Source: DASSQJ01 sp963772645
GTDB lineage: Bacteria > Actinomycetota > Actinomycetes > Actinomycetales > Dermatophilaceae
Direction of reading: 5' to 3'
Assembly: GCA_963772645.1 (NCBI GenBank)
Contig: CAVYYD010000011.1
Span: forward strand, 1 to 64,000
Length of the DNA stretch: 64,000 bases
Shown here: piece after piece, positions 35,909 to 44,895 of the stretch
How the letters are laid out: each line of letters opens with the position of its first letter
Position numbering within the stretch: position 1 is the stretch's first letter
Made by a program: the position numbers and the translations under genes
The notes under the pieces: model-generated
The model's input: the letters and a program-made list of their open reading frames with translations, nothing else
What the model was told of the DNA's origin: nothing
Database searches by the model: none

Positions 35909-36955
35909 TCAGCCCTTCCCACCGGGTGAGGCCGGCCCGGCGGCCTTGGCCTTCTTCGCCTTGGCCGCCGCGGTCCCCCGGGACGGTGGCTTCTCCTTGC
36001 TCGCCGCCTTGGTGGATGCCGCGTCGGCGCTCTTGACGCCGGCGGCCGCATCCTCGCGCAGCTGCTCGCCCTCGGCGACGGTCATCACCTCGTGGCCGCC
36101 GAACTGGCCGCGGAGGGCGGCGACCGCCTGCATCGTCGGTGAGGCCTTCTGCCGCGAGGCGAACCGGGCGAAGAGCGCCGAGGAGATGACCGGCATCGGG
36201 ACCGCCAGCTCGACGGCCTCCTCGACGGTCCACCGGCCTTCCCCGGAGTCGCTCGTGTAGTCGGAGACGTCATCGAGGTTCGGGTTCTCCTCGAGGGCGT
36301 CGACCATGAGGTCGAGGAGCCAGGAGCGGACGACCGTACCGCGGCTCCACGCCTTGAACGCCCCCGGGACGTCGTCGACGATGTCCTTCTTCTGGAGCAG
36401 CTCGAAGCCCTCGGCGTACGCGGCCATCAGGCCGTACTCGATGCCGTTGTGCACCATCTTCGTGTAGTGGCCCGCGCCGACCTTGCCCGCGTGGACGAAG
36501 CCCTCGTCGCGCGGGCCCTCGGGGCGCAGGGCGTCGAAGATCGGCATCGCCCGGCGGACGTTGGCCTTCGAGCCGCCGGCCATCAGGCCGTAGCCGTTCT
36601 CCAGCCCCCAGATGCCGCCGGAGACCCCGCAGTCGACGAACCCGATGCCGTGCGGCTTGAGCAGCTTCTCGTGCTCGAAGTCGTCGGTCCACCGGCTGTT
36701 GCCCCCGTCGATGACGAGGTCACCCTTCTCGAGCAGGTCGGCCAGCTCGACGACGGTGTCGTGCGTCGGGGCGCCGTGCGGGACCATGACCCAGACGACG
36801 CGAGGGGCCTCGAGCCGGGAGACCATGTCGGCCAGGCTCGAGGAGTCGGAGACCTTCGCGTTGCGGTCGTAGCCGACGACGTCGTGGGCCGCGCGCCGCA
36901 ACCGCTCGCGCATGTTGTTGCCCATCTTGCCCAGCCCGACCAGTCCCAGCTGCAT
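35909..36955 (-). CDS. gnd: 6-phosphogluconate dehydrogenase (decarboxylating), short form
   Basis: A 348-residue dehydrogenase of the pentose phosphate pathway. The start MQLGLVGLGKMGNNMRERL holds the Rossmann GxGxxG, VIDGGNSRWTDD and CGVSGGIWGLENGYGLMAGG follow, and KMVHNGIEYGLM is the catalytic-Lys/substrate region. Short gnd of ~300 residues is typical beside dnaN/recF in Actinobacteria. Unusual here is a ~45-residue Lys/Ala/Pro tail (KEKPPSRGTAAAKAKKAK…), which could bind nucleic acid. Confidence 0.95.
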   Translation of the reverse strand: MQLGLVGLGKMGNNMRERLRRAAHDVVGYDRNAKVSDSSSLADMVSRLEAPRVVWVMVPHGAPTHDTVVELADLLEKGDLVIDGGNSRWTDDFEHEKLLKPHGIGFVDCGVSGGIWGLENGYGLMAGGSKANVRRAMPIFDALRPEGPRDEGFVHAGKVGAGHYTKMVHNGIEYGLMAAYAEGFELLQKKDIVDDVPGAFKAWSRGTVVRSWLLDLMVDALEENPNLDDVSDYTSDSGEGRWTVEEAVELAVPMPVISSALFARFASRQKASPTMQAVAALRGQFGGHEVMTVAEGEQLREDAAAGVKSADAASTKAASKEKPPSRGTAAAKAKKAKAAGPASPGGKG

Positions 36956-37130
36956 CCGTGCTCCTCGGTGTCGTGGTGTGCTCGTGCGTCGGTCCCTGCC
37001 CCGAAGGCTACGCCCGGGTGCCCCGGAGGTGCCGGTCGCGGCACCCTCGCACCGGAACCTTCGGAGGGACACCGAACCTCCCGGGCGCGCGACCGGGGGT
37101 TCCTCCATCAGGCGAGAAAGTGCAACCAGG

Positions 37131-38264
37131 TCAGGACGCGAAGCGGACCGGCATCAGGACGTAGCGGTACGAGGTGTCGGCCTCGCCGTCGGCCTCCTCC
37201 TGTCCGGAGAGGACGGCCGGCCGGGAGGCCTGAGTGAAGGAGATCCGCGTCCACTCGGTGCCGACGACGCCGAGCCCGTCGAGGAGGTAGTGCGGGTTGA
37301 AGGCGATCTCGATCTCCGGCCCGGTGAGTGCGCACTCGACCGCCTCCGAGGCCTGGGCGTCGTCGCCGGTGCCCGCCTCGATGGCCACCTGACCGTCGGA
37401 GAAGCGCAGCCGGACCGGGGTGTTCCGCTCGGCGACGAGGGCCACCCGCTTGACGGCCTCGACGAGCTCGGCGGTCCGCACCACGGCGTCGGTCTCGCTG
37501 CTCGTCGGGAAGATCGAGCTGACCTTGGGGTACTCCCCGTCGAGGAGCCGGGTCGTGGTGCGCCGGCGTCCGGCCTCGAACCCCACGAGCCCGTCGCCGC
37601 CTGCGGTGGCCCCGAGCGCGACGTCGATCGAGCCGCTCGCGCCGAGTGAGCGAGCCGTCTCGGAGAGGGTCCGGGCCGGGATCAGGACGAGGTGGCTTGC
37701 ATCGGTGTCGGTGGGGTTCCAGTGCAGCTCGCGCATCGCGAGGCGGTACCGGTCGGTGGCGAGCAGGGTCATCGTGTCGCCGTTCACCTCGACCCGGACC
37801 CCGGTGAGGATGGGCAGGGTGTCCCCGCGGTCGGCCGCGACCGACACCTGGGCGACGGCCTGGGTGAACAGGTGGCCGTCGACCGTGCCGCTCGGCGCGG
37901 GGGCGGAGGGCAGGGTCGGGTAGTCGTCGGCGGGCATCATGAGCAGGCTGAACCGGGAGGCCCCACAGGTGACCTGGACCTTCGAGCCGTCGGTGGAGAC
38001 GTCGATCGGACGGTCGGGCAGGTTGCGGGAGATGTCGGCGAGCAGCCGGCCGAGGACGAGCACCGTGCCGCTCTCGGCGACGTCCGCGGCGACGGTGACC
38101 CGGGCCGAGACCTCGTAGTCGAACGCACTGAGGGTCAGCGTGCCGTCGTCGTCGGCCTGGAGCAGGATGCCGGCCAGCACCGGCACGGGCGGACGGGAGG
38201 GCAGCCCGCGCGCCACCCAGGTGACCGCCTCGGCCAGGACGTCACGCTCGACCCGGAACTTCAC
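37131..38264 (-). CDS. dnaN: DNA polymerase III beta clamp
   Basis: A 377-residue sliding clamp that tethers the replicative polymerase. Three repeated domains are visible; the start VKFRVERDVLAEAVTWVARGLPSRPPVPVLAGILL and the terminal SYRYVLMPVRFAS (hydrophobic partner pocket) are diagnostic. GTG 38264 is chosen because the upstream extension lacks similarity. The gene faces away from oriC, as usual between dnaA and gnd. Confidence 0.97.
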   Translation of the reverse strand: MKFRVERDVLAEAVTWVARGLPSRPPVPVLAGILLQADDDGTLTLSAFDYEVSARVTVAADVAESGTVLVLGRLLADISRNLPDRPIDVSTDGSKVQVTCGASRFSLLMMPADDYPTLPSAPAPSGTVDGHLFTQAVAQVSVAADRGDTLPILTGVRVEVNGDTMTLLATDRYRLAMRELHWNPTDTDASHLVLIPARTLSETARSLGASGSIDVALGATAGGDGLVGFEAGRRRTTTRLLDGEYPKVSSIFPTSSETDAVVRTAELVEAVKRVALVAERNTPVRLRFSDGQVAIEAGTGDDAQASEAVECALTGPEIEIAFNPHYLLDGLGVVGTEWTRISFTQASRPAVLSGQEEADGEADTSYRYVLMPVRFAS

Positions 38265-39140
38265 GGTGTACCGCCCTATCCGGCGCGGGTCGGCCCGCGC
38301 CCACGCCTGTGGTGCTGGAGGACCGCTCGCGACGGGCACGCTGGGGCCTTCCATCGCAGGGCGGGGACTCGACCCTAGTGCACGCCGTGGTCACGCACTA
38401 CCGGTTCCCGATGGCGGCGATGGGGCCGGTGACCGGCCCGGTCACCGGCCCTGCGGTCGGGCCGTGGCGCCGGATGCGGGAGCGGGTGCACCGAGCCGAC
38501 ACGGGCCGGGCCCAGGTCGTGGTCGGGGCGGATATCGATCCAGTGAGGACTCATCGCAGTGGTAGGAGCTGTGGAGACTGTGGACGGCGGGGTGTCGGTG
38601 CAGGTGGTGGCGCGTGGCGGCGTTGTGGACCGGACGTGGACCGACAGGGCCGGACGGCGCATCCGATGTGGACGGGCCAGGACCGTTCACACGGCGTCCA
38701 CCGGGCAGTGGGCCCCTGTCCACCGACCTGGACCGCTCGTCCACACTCATCCACAGGCCCTGTGGACAACTGTGGCGCACGGGGGGTCATGGGTCCCGTG
38801 TGACGTCTGTTGTCCACAGGGTTTTACCCACTGGTGGATGGCGCTCCCGCACGCCCGCCCTCCTCGTCGGGGGGCTGGCCATGCTCACCGTCCTTCGACA
38901 TAGTTTTCACAAAGGCTGTGGACAACCTGGGGACGACCATGTGCAGCCAAGGGTTCGGCGTGTGGACCGAGATGGTCCGGGGCAGCGACGTCGCATGGCC
39001 GGAGAGGTCGACCTGCTCCCGCCCTCGGCTCTCGGCCCCGGCGCGCGGCGGTGGGTCCGGTCGCCCCTGCGGGACGCGCCGTGTCCACCGGGGGGTGGCC
39101 CCGGTCGGCCCCTTCCCGCCGGCCCGGCGGGGGAACGGCC
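38265..39140. other. oriC: dnaA-dnaN intergenic region with DnaA boxes
   Basis: An 876-base gene-free spacer. Three perfect actinobacterial DnaA boxes (TTGTCCACA or complement) are at 38761-38769, 38810-38818 and 38917-38925. One-mismatch boxes are at 38737-38745 (TCGTCCACA) and 38747-38755 (TCATCCACA). At least six weaker TGTGGAC-type boxes lie between about 38570 and 38970. The most AT-rich piece (CATAGTTTTCACAAAG, near 38899-38914) beside the last box may be the unwinding element. This is the replication origin. Confidence 0.93.
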
Positions 39141-40763
39141 TCAGGCTGACTGCTGCTTGATCCGGTTGGTCAGCTCGGTGACCTGGTTGTAGATCGCGCG
39201 ACGCTCGGCCATCAGCTGGCGGATCTTCTTGTCCGCGTGCATCACCGTCGTGTGGTCCCGGCCGCCGAACTGCTGCCCGATCTTCGGCAGCGACAGGTCG
39301 GTGAGCTCGCGGCAGAGGTACATCGCGATCTGGCGGGCGGTGACGAGCACCCGGGAGCGGGACTGCCCCTGGAGGTCGTCGAGGGTGAGCCCGAAGTAGG
39401 CCGCGGTCTGGGCCATGATCGTGGCCGGCGTCACCTGGCTGGCGACGTCGTCGGGGATGAGGTCGCGCAGGACGATCTCGGAGAGCGACATGTCGACCGG
39501 CTGGCGGTTCAGGCTCGCGAACGCCGTGACCCGGATCAACGCACCCTCGAGCTCGCGGATGTTGGTGGAGATCCGGGAGGCGATGAACTCGAGGACGTCG
39601 TCAGGCACCGAGAGACGTTCCTGGATCGCCTTCTTCCGCAGGATCGCGATCCTCGTCTCGAGGTCGGGAGGCTGGACGTCGGTGAGCAGCCCCATCTCGA
39701 AGCGGGACCGCATCCGGGCCTCGAAGCCGCTGAGCAGCTTCGGGGGCACGTCGCTGGTGATGACGACCTGCTTGTTCGCGTTGTGCAGGGTGTTGAAGGT
39801 GTGGAAGAACTCCTCCTGGGTCTGGACCTTGCCCTGGAGGAACTGGATGTCGTCGATGAGGAGGACGTCGACGTCGCGGTACCGCCGCTGGAAGTTCGCC
39901 GCCTTGTCGTCGCGGATGGAGTTGATGAAGTCGTTGGTGAACTCCTCGGAGTTCACGTAGCGGACCTTGACGTGGGGGAAGAGGTGCCGCGCGTAGTGCC
40001 CGATGGCGTGCAGCAGGTGGGTCTTGCCCAGGCCGGAGTCTCCGTAGACGAAGAGCGGGTTGTAGGCCTTGGCGGGGGCCTCGGCGACCGCGACCGCGGC
40101 GGCGTGCGCGAACCGGTTGCTGGCGCCGATGACGAAGGTGTCGAAGGTGTACTTCGGGTTGAGCCGGGTCAGCTCGACCTGCTCGGGCACCTGGGTGCCG
40201 GGCCGCGGCCGGCGCAGGCCGGGGACGGCGACGAGGGGGCTGCCGTCGGCGGCGGTCGCCTGCGGGCGGGTGGGGACCGGGCCGGGTGAACCGTCGGAGT
40301 CGTCCTCTCCGGTGTCGATGTCGTCGAGCTGGGCCCGGCGGTCGGCGGCGCGGCGGTCGTGGCCGTCGTCGAGGCCCGGGCGGCCGAACCCGTCGGCCGT
40401 GCCCGAGCCGCCCGGGGCCGTCGACCCGTTCTCGCCGAAGGGGTCGTCGCCGCTCGTCGCGGCGGCGCCGGAGTCGTGTCCGGTGTCCGCGCCGGGGATC
40501 TCACCGAGCGACGGGTCGACGGTCACTGCCAACCGCACCTCGCGTCCGAGCTGCTCACCCAGGGTGGCGCGGACCCGCTCCCGCAGCCGCGTCTCGACGA
40601 TGTCCTTGGTGAAGTCGTTCGGGACGGCGATGAGCGCGGTGTCGTCGAGGAGTCCGACGAGCCGGGCCAGTGAGAGGAAGGCCCGCTGCTGGACGGGGAT
40701 GCCGTCGGCGTCGAGCACCTCGAGCGTCGTGCGCCACAGCCGAGCCATCGTGTCCTCCGGCAC
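39141..40763 (-). CDS. dnaA: Chromosomal replication initiator DnaA
   Basis: A 540-residue initiator. Domain I is the N-terminal ~85 residues (LWRTTLEVLDADGIPVQQRAFL…). Domain II is a long acidic, Gly-rich linker (~105-195). The AAA+ domain III has Walker A GDSGLGKTHLL, Walker B VDVLLIDDIQFL and the sensor region. Domain IV carries the DNA-binding signature GGRDHTTVMHADKKI. GTG 40763 has AAAGGACGG upstream. It binds the boxes in oriC and probably the one in its own upstream region (40842). Confidence 0.98.
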   Translation of the reverse strand: MPEDTMARLWRTTLEVLDADGIPVQQRAFLSLARLVGLLDDTALIAVPNDFTKDIVETRLRERVRATLGEQLGREVRLAVTVDPSLGEIPGADTGHDSGAAATSGDDPFGENGSTAPGGSGTADGFGRPGLDDGHDRRAADRRAQLDDIDTGEDDSDGSPGPVPTRPQATAADGSPLVAVPGLRRPRPGTQVPEQVELTRLNPKYTFDTFVIGASNRFAHAAAVAVAEAPAKAYNPLFVYGDSGLGKTHLLHAIGHYARHLFPHVKVRYVNSEEFTNDFINSIRDDKAANFQRRYRDVDVLLIDDIQFLQGKVQTQEEFFHTFNTLHNANKQVVITSDVPPKLLSGFEARMRSRFEMGLLTDVQPPDLETRIAILRKKAIQERLSVPDDVLEFIASRISTNIRELEGALIRVTAFASLNRQPVDMSLSEIVLRDLIPDDVASQVTPATIMAQTAAYFGLTLDDLQGQSRSRVLVTARQIAMYLCRELTDLSLPKIGQQFGGRDHTTVMHADKKIRQLMAERRAIYNQVTELTNRIKQQSA

Positions 40764-41147
40764 CCGTTCGCCGTCCTTTCCCTGCTCCGCATCGTCGTGG
40801 TGGTGTCCACCGAACCACGGGGCTGGCGTTCGTCCACACCGTTGTCCACAGGGTGTGGGTGGGCACGGTGGACAGTGCCGTCGGCGTGTCGCAACCGGCC
40901 CCGAGCGGTCGCACCGTGCGATCCTAGGGGGTTAGGGACCCTCGTGGGGACCAGTCCATGGGTTTGGCCGGGATGGTCGCTCTCGGGTACCGTTGGGAGG
41001 TCTGTGGGTCGGCTGTTTTCGCCTGCCCGTGACGAGCGCGGACCCCCACGGTGTCCTGCACTCGCGCACGGGTCTGCCGATGGCAGCCGACCCGGCACCC
41101 ACCGACCAACGGGCCCACCGGCCCGCCGTCCCGCGAAAGAGACCATC
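40764..41147. promoter_or_regulatory. dnaA-rpmH divergent promoter region
   Basis: 384 bases without a gene. It contains a perfect DnaA box (TTGTCCACA, 40842-40850) about 80 bases upstream of dnaA, suggesting autoregulation. TAGGAT on the minus strand (40921-40926) could be a dnaA -10. Toward rpmH, TTGGCC (40964-40969) and TACCGT (40988-40993) with an 18-base spacer form a reasonable promoter. Confidence 0.6.
40842..40850 (+). promoter_or_regulatory. DnaA box upstream of dnaA
   Basis: A perfect TTGTCCACA between dnaA and rpmH, outside the main oriC spacer. Its position suits repression of dnaA by its product. Confidence 0.8.
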
Positions 41148-41285
41148 GTGAGCAAGCGGACCTTCCAGCCGAACAACCGCCGTCGTGCCAAGACGCACGG
41201 CTTCCGCCTGCGGATGCGCACCCGCGCGGGGCGCGCCATCCTGGCCAACCGCCGTCGCAAGGGCCGCGCCGAGCTCTCGGCCTGA
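41148..41285 (+). CDS. rpmH: 50S ribosomal protein bL34
   Basis: A 45-residue, very basic ribosomal protein: SKRTFQPNNRRRAKTHGFRLRM… ending RRRKGRAELSA, full family length. GTG 41148 gives the conserved MSKRTFQPN start. First gene of the rightward rpmH-rnpA-yidD-yidC-jag-rsmG series. Confidence 0.98.
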   Translation: MSKRTFQPNNRRRAKTHGFRLRMRTRAGRAILANRRRKGRAELSA

Positions 41286-41294
41286 GGCCGTTCG

Positions 41295-41660
41295 GTGCTG
41301 CCGGCGCCGAACCGCCTGCGCCAGCGGGCGGAGTTCGCGTCGGCGGTCCGAGGTCCTCGGAGCACCCGGGCCGGGTCGCGACTCCTCGTGGTCCACGCCA
41401 CCACCGCCGATGCGCGTGCGGGTTGCCCGCCGCGGGTCGGCTTCGTCGTGTCCAGGGCCGTCGGGGGCGCGGTGGTCCGCAACCGGACCAAGCGACGGCT
41501 GCGTGCCCTCGTCGCCGCCCGGCTGCCGCGTGTGCCGGCCGGCATCGACCTGGTGGTGCGCGCGAACCCAGCCGCGGCCGCGGCATCCTTCCCGGAACTC
41601 GGCGAGGCCCTTGATCCGTTGTGGGACAGGGTGATTCGTCGTCTGGGAGGTGCAGGGTGA
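41295..41660 (+). CDS. rnpA: Ribonuclease P protein component
   Basis: A 121-residue basic protein partner of the RNase P RNA in tRNA 5' processing. The family block GFVVSRAVGGAVVRNRTKRRLRALVAARL is the RNR motif. GTG 41295 lies 9 bases after rpmH. The stop overlaps the next GTG start (GTGA). Confidence 0.95.
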   Translation: MLPAPNRLRQRAEFASAVRGPRSTRAGSRLLVVHATTADARAGCPPRVGFVVSRAVGGAVVRNRTKRRLRALVAARLPRVPAGIDLVVRANPAAAAASFPELGEALDPLWDRVIRRLGGAG

Positions 41661-42004
41661 GGATGCGGAGGATGCTCGTCGCCCCGCTGGTGTGGCTGAT
41701 CCGCCTCTACCAGAGCGTCGTGAGCCCGCTGCGTCCCCCGACCTGCCGGTACTACCCGTCGTGCTCGGCCTACGCGGTCACCGCGCTGGAGCGGTTCGGG
41801 CTGCTGCGCGGCGGCTGGATGGCCGCCCGGCGCCTTGGCCGCTGCCATCCGTGGACCCCGGGGGGGGTCGACCACGTGCCCGAGCGTGACCCGGCCACCG
41901 GGCGAGCCGTCCCGGGGACGACCGGCCCGAAGCCGTACCGGCCTCCGGCGGTACCGTCCGGCGAGCGCCGCGACGACGCCGACGACCGGCACCCCATCCC
42001 CTGA
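41657..42004 (+). CDS. yidD: Membrane protein insertion efficiency factor YidD
   Basis: A 115-residue YidD-family protein. APLVWLIRLYQSVVSPLRPPTCRYYPSCSAYAVTALERFGLLRGGWMAARRLGRCHPW is fully diagnostic, with the three conserved Cys. The last ~40 residues are polar and variable. GTG 41657 overlaps the rnpA stop and has GGGAGG 6 bases upstream; ATG 41663 is an alternative. It assists YidC. Confidence 0.92.
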   Translation: MRMRRMLVAPLVWLIRLYQSVVSPLRPPTCRYYPSCSAYAVTALERFGLLRGGWMAARRLGRCHPWTPGGVDHVPERDPATGRAVPGTTGPKPYRPPAVPSGERRDDADDRHPIP

Positions 42005-42066
42005 CCACCCCGGTCACCACGAGGTGACCTCCACCGCCGGCTCCGGCCGGTCCAGACAAGGACATC

Positions 42067-43110
42067 ATGGGCGACCTGTTCAACAGCATCCTCTACCCCA
42101 TCGAGCTGCTGGTGGCGTGGATCATGTACGGCTTCCACCAGGCGCTCACCACGATCGGGATGCCGCCCGCGTCGGGGTGGACGTGGGCGCTGTCCATCGT
42201 CGGCCTCGTCGTGGTCATGCGGGCCGCGATGATCCCGCTCTTCGTGCGGCAGATCAAGGCATCGCGCAAGATGCAGATGATCCAGCCGGAGCTGCAGAAG
42301 ATCCAGAAGAAGTACAAGGGCAAGAGCGACCCCGAGTCACGCCAGGCGATGACCCAGGAGACGATGGAGCTCTACCGCAAGGAGGGGACCAACCCCTTCA
42401 GCTCCTGTCTGCCGATCCTCGTCCAGTCACCGTTCTTCTTCGGGCTCTTCCGGGTGCTCAACGGCCTCGGCGCGATCGCCAAGGGCGACAAGGACCCGAT
42501 CGGGCCGATCACCAAGTCGGTCGCGTCCCAGGCGGAGTCGGCCTCGATCTTCGGGGCGCAGCTGTCCGACACGTTCCTGGGCTCCCCCTCGATCAACGTC
42601 AAGATCGTCACCGTCGTCCTGATCATCCTCATGTCGGTGACCACCTTCACCACCCAGCGGCAGCTGATGACGAAGAACATGCCGGCGTCCGCGCTGGACA
42701 GCCCCTTCGCGCGTCAGCAGAAGATGCTCCTGTACGCCCTGCCGCTCGTCTTCGCCGTGTCGGGCGTCAACTTCCCGATCGGTGTCCTCATCTACTGGTT
42801 CACGACGAACGTGTGGTCGATGACCCAGCAGTTCTACGTCATCCGTCGGATGCCGGCCCCGGGCTCGGCCGCCGAGAAGGCGTACCACGAGCGCCTGGCG
42901 CGCAAGGGCAAGCCGCTGCCCGGCGCCGCCGCCGCCGCCACAGACCCGGCCGCGGACGAGACCGGTCCTGACGGCGCCAAGCAGCAGGGCGGCCAGCGGC
43001 AGCAGCCGAAGTCGAAGAAGCGGGCGAAGGGGAAGAAGCCCGGCTCGTCGTCGGGTACCGCAGCCGACGACGCCGGGACGGACCCGGACGCTCCCCCCGC
43101 GACGACCTGA
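42067..43110 (+). CDS. yidC: Membrane protein insertase YidC
   Basis: A 347-residue Oxa1/YidC insertase for inner-membrane proteins. It has the short actinobacterial form without the large periplasmic domain. The hydrophilic-groove Arg region is MRAAMIPLFVRQIKASRKMQ; further membrane segments are FFFGLFRVLNGL, VVLIILMSVTTF and LPLVFAVSGVNFPIGVLIYWFTTNVWSM. The C-terminal ~65 residues are Lys/Ala-rich and likely ribosome-contacting. It is 62 bases after yidD. Confidence 0.97.
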   Translation: MGDLFNSILYPIELLVAWIMYGFHQALTTIGMPPASGWTWALSIVGLVVVMRAAMIPLFVRQIKASRKMQMIQPELQKIQKKYKGKSDPESRQAMTQETMELYRKEGTNPFSSCLPILVQSPFFFGLFRVLNGLGAIAKGDKDPIGPITKSVASQAESASIFGAQLSDTFLGSPSINVKIVTVVLIILMSVTTFTTQRQLMTKNMPASALDSPFARQQKMLLYALPLVFAVSGVNFPIGVLIYWFTTNVWSMTQQFYVIRRMPAPGSAAEKAYHERLARKGKPLPGAAAAATDPAADETGPDGAKQQGGQRQQPKSKKRAKGKKPGSSSGTAADDAGTDPDAPPATT

Positions 43111-43128
43111 CCACCTCGAGGAGAAATC

Positions 43129-43995
43129 ATGAACAACGACCTGACCGAGACCGCCGTGCCGCCCCACGACGGCGGCGACGAGCCGAGGAGCGAGAGGGCG
43201 ACCGAGACGGACACGACCGAGACGGTCGTGGCCGAGGAGGCGTCCGCGTCCGAGGGCCTCCGGGAGCCGGCTGAGGACTCCGACCCCGCAGACGAGGGTG
43301 AGGAGGGAGTGGCCGGTGTACCCGAGGAGGATGAGGCCGGTGCGCCCGAGGAGTCGGACACCGACGCGGAGTTGGCCGAGGAGCAGGCCCCCCGTGGCAC
43401 GTCGAGCGAGGTGGCCGACGGAGACCCCGGCGAGCCCGTCGGGCCCTCGGAGCACTCCGACGACGAGGTGACGGCGGACGAGGAGTCGGCCGCGGAGGCC
43501 GGGTCCACCGCCGGCCGGGGCGACCGGCGGTCCCAGCTGGAGCGGGAGGGCGAGGTCGCGGCGGACTTCCTCGAGACCTTGCTCGACATCTGCGACCTCG
43601 ACGGTGACCTCGACGTCGACATCGACGGGGACCGCGCGGCGGTGGCCATCGTCGACAGCGACGAGGGCCGGGTCCCCCGCCGTCTGGTGGGCCCCGACGG
43701 CCAGGTCCTCGAGGCGCTCCAGGAGCTGACCCGGCTCGCCGTCCAGTCCGAGACGGGTGAGCGGACCCGCCTCATGCTCGACGTGGCCGGGCACCGCGCG
43801 GAGCGCCGGGCTGCGCTGGTGGCGATCGCGCGAGAGGCGATCGAGGAGGTGCGATCCTCCGGGGAGCGCCGCTCTCTCACCCCGATGACCGCCTTCGAGC
43901 GCAAGGTGGTCCACGACGAGGTGCTTGCCGCCGGGCTGGTCTCGGAGTCGGAGGGCGCCGAGCCGCGACGGTTCGTCGTCATCATCCCGGCGTGA
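43129..43995 (+). CDS. jag: R3H/KH RNA-binding protein Jag (KhpB)
   Basis: A 288-residue RNA-binding protein. The first ~135 residues are extremely acidic (Glu/Asp/Thr/Ala repeats) and disordered. The KH domain (FLETLLDICDLDGDLDVDIDGDRAAVAIVDSDEGRVPRRLVGPDGQVLEALQELTRLAV) and the R3H domain (REAIEEVRSSGERRSLTPMTAFERKVVHDEV) follow. Its stop is 13 bases before the rsmG start. The acidic extension is much longer than in Bacillus. Confidence 0.92.
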   Translation: MNNDLTETAVPPHDGGDEPRSERATETDTTETVVAEEASASEGLREPAEDSDPADEGEEGVAGVPEEDEAGAPEESDTDAELAEEQAPRGTSSEVADGDPGEPVGPSEHSDDEVTADEESAAEAGSTAGRGDRRSQLEREGEVAADFLETLLDICDLDGDLDVDIDGDRAAVAIVDSDEGRVPRRLVGPDGQVLEALQELTRLAVQSETGERTRLMLDVAGHRAERRAALVAIAREAIEEVRSSGERRSLTPMTAFERKVVHDEVLAAGLVSESEGAEPRRFVVIIPA

Positions 43996-44001
43996 GGCGA
44001 C

Positions 44002-44015
44002 GTTTCACGTGAAAC
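44002..44015. promoter_or_regulatory. parS site overlapping the rsmG start codon
   Basis: GTTTCACGTGAAAC, the core ParB-binding palindrome. The flanks (CGTTTCACGTGAAACA) differ from the consensus TGTTTCACGTGAAACA at one base. The central GTG is the only well-placed start codon for rsmG, so ParB binding could affect this junction. Confidence 0.92.
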
Positions 44016-44716
44016 ATGAGGGTTCCGCCCCGTCACCACCACCGGCCGCACCCTCGGGTGCGGCCGCGGTGTTCGGGGGCCGCCTGCCGATCGCCGAGGC
44101 GTTCACGGCGCTTCTCGCCGACACCGGGGTGAGCCATGGGCTCGTCGGGCCCCGGGAGGTGCCGCGCCTCTGGGAACGTCACGTCCTGAACTGCGCGGTG
44201 ATCCAGGATGCCTTCCCTGTCGGGGCCACGGTCGTCGACGTGGGCTCCGGTGCCGGGCTCCCCGGGATTGCCCTGGCCATCGCCCGACCTGACCTGGAGA
44301 TCCAGCTCGTCGAGCCGATGCTGCGGCGGACCGCCTGGCTCGAGTCGGTCGTCGACGAGCTCGACCTCGGTTCGGTCCTGGTGCGCCGGGGGCGGGCCGA
44401 GGATCTCGCGGGCGAGGTCAGCGCACCCTGGGTGACCGCCCGGGCCGTGGCGCGGCTGGACAAGCTGGCGCGATGGTGCGTCCCGTTGCTCACCCCCGGG
44501 GGGGTGCTCGTGGCGATGAAGGGCCGAAGCGCCCACGAGGAGCTGGCCGAGGACCGCGCGGCACTCGATCGCCTTGGCCTGGCCCGTGCCTCGGTGACCG
44601 AGCACGGCGGAGAGGTGCTCGACGAGCCTGTTCTCACGGTGGACCTGAGCTTCGCCGAGGGAGGCAGTGGCAGGCCGAAGGGCCCACGGCGGAAGATCCG
44701 GCGGTCACGGGGCTGA
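44009..44716 (+). CDS. rsmG: 16S rRNA (guanine-N7) methyltransferase RsmG
   Basis: A 235-residue SAM-dependent methyltransferase modifying G527 of 16S rRNA. The SAM motif is VVDVGSGAGLPGIALAIARPD; earlier LWERHVLNCAVI and later VTARAVARLDKLARWCVPLL are family signatures. GTG 44009 is used; it lies within the parS palindrome, with GAGG ~10 bases upstream. The N-terminal ~20 residues are Pro/Ala-rich. Located between jag and parA as in other Actinobacteria. Confidence 0.93.
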   Translation: MKHEGSAPSPPPAAPSGAAAVFGGRLPIAEAFTALLADTGVSHGLVGPREVPRLWERHVLNCAVIQDAFPVGATVVDVGSGAGLPGIALAIARPDLEIQLVEPMLRRTAWLESVVDELDLGSVLVRRGRAEDLAGEVSAPWVTARAVARLDKLARWCVPLLTPGGVLVAMKGRSAHEELAEDRAALDRLGLARASVTEHGGEVLDEPVLTVDLSFAEGGSGRPKGPRRKIRRSRG

Positions 44717-44895
44717 ACCCGCGGCGGTGGCCGGCTGGAGGGTGGTACCTGCGAGGGCGACGCCGGGTGTGACGAGGGACGGCGGTCACGGGGCCCGGGC
44801 CGCGGGTGCCGTGCGTTGGCTCGCGGCACGGAACCAGCCGGGCGTGCCGATCCAGGACACTTCGTCCCCGCTGGCTCGAGGGCGACGGCGGACGC

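Noticed and set aside
38309..38803. Open frames on both strands across the dnaA-dnaN spacer
   Set aside because: They run through clustered DnaA boxes, lack ribosome-binding sites and family similarity, and arise from high GC with few stops.
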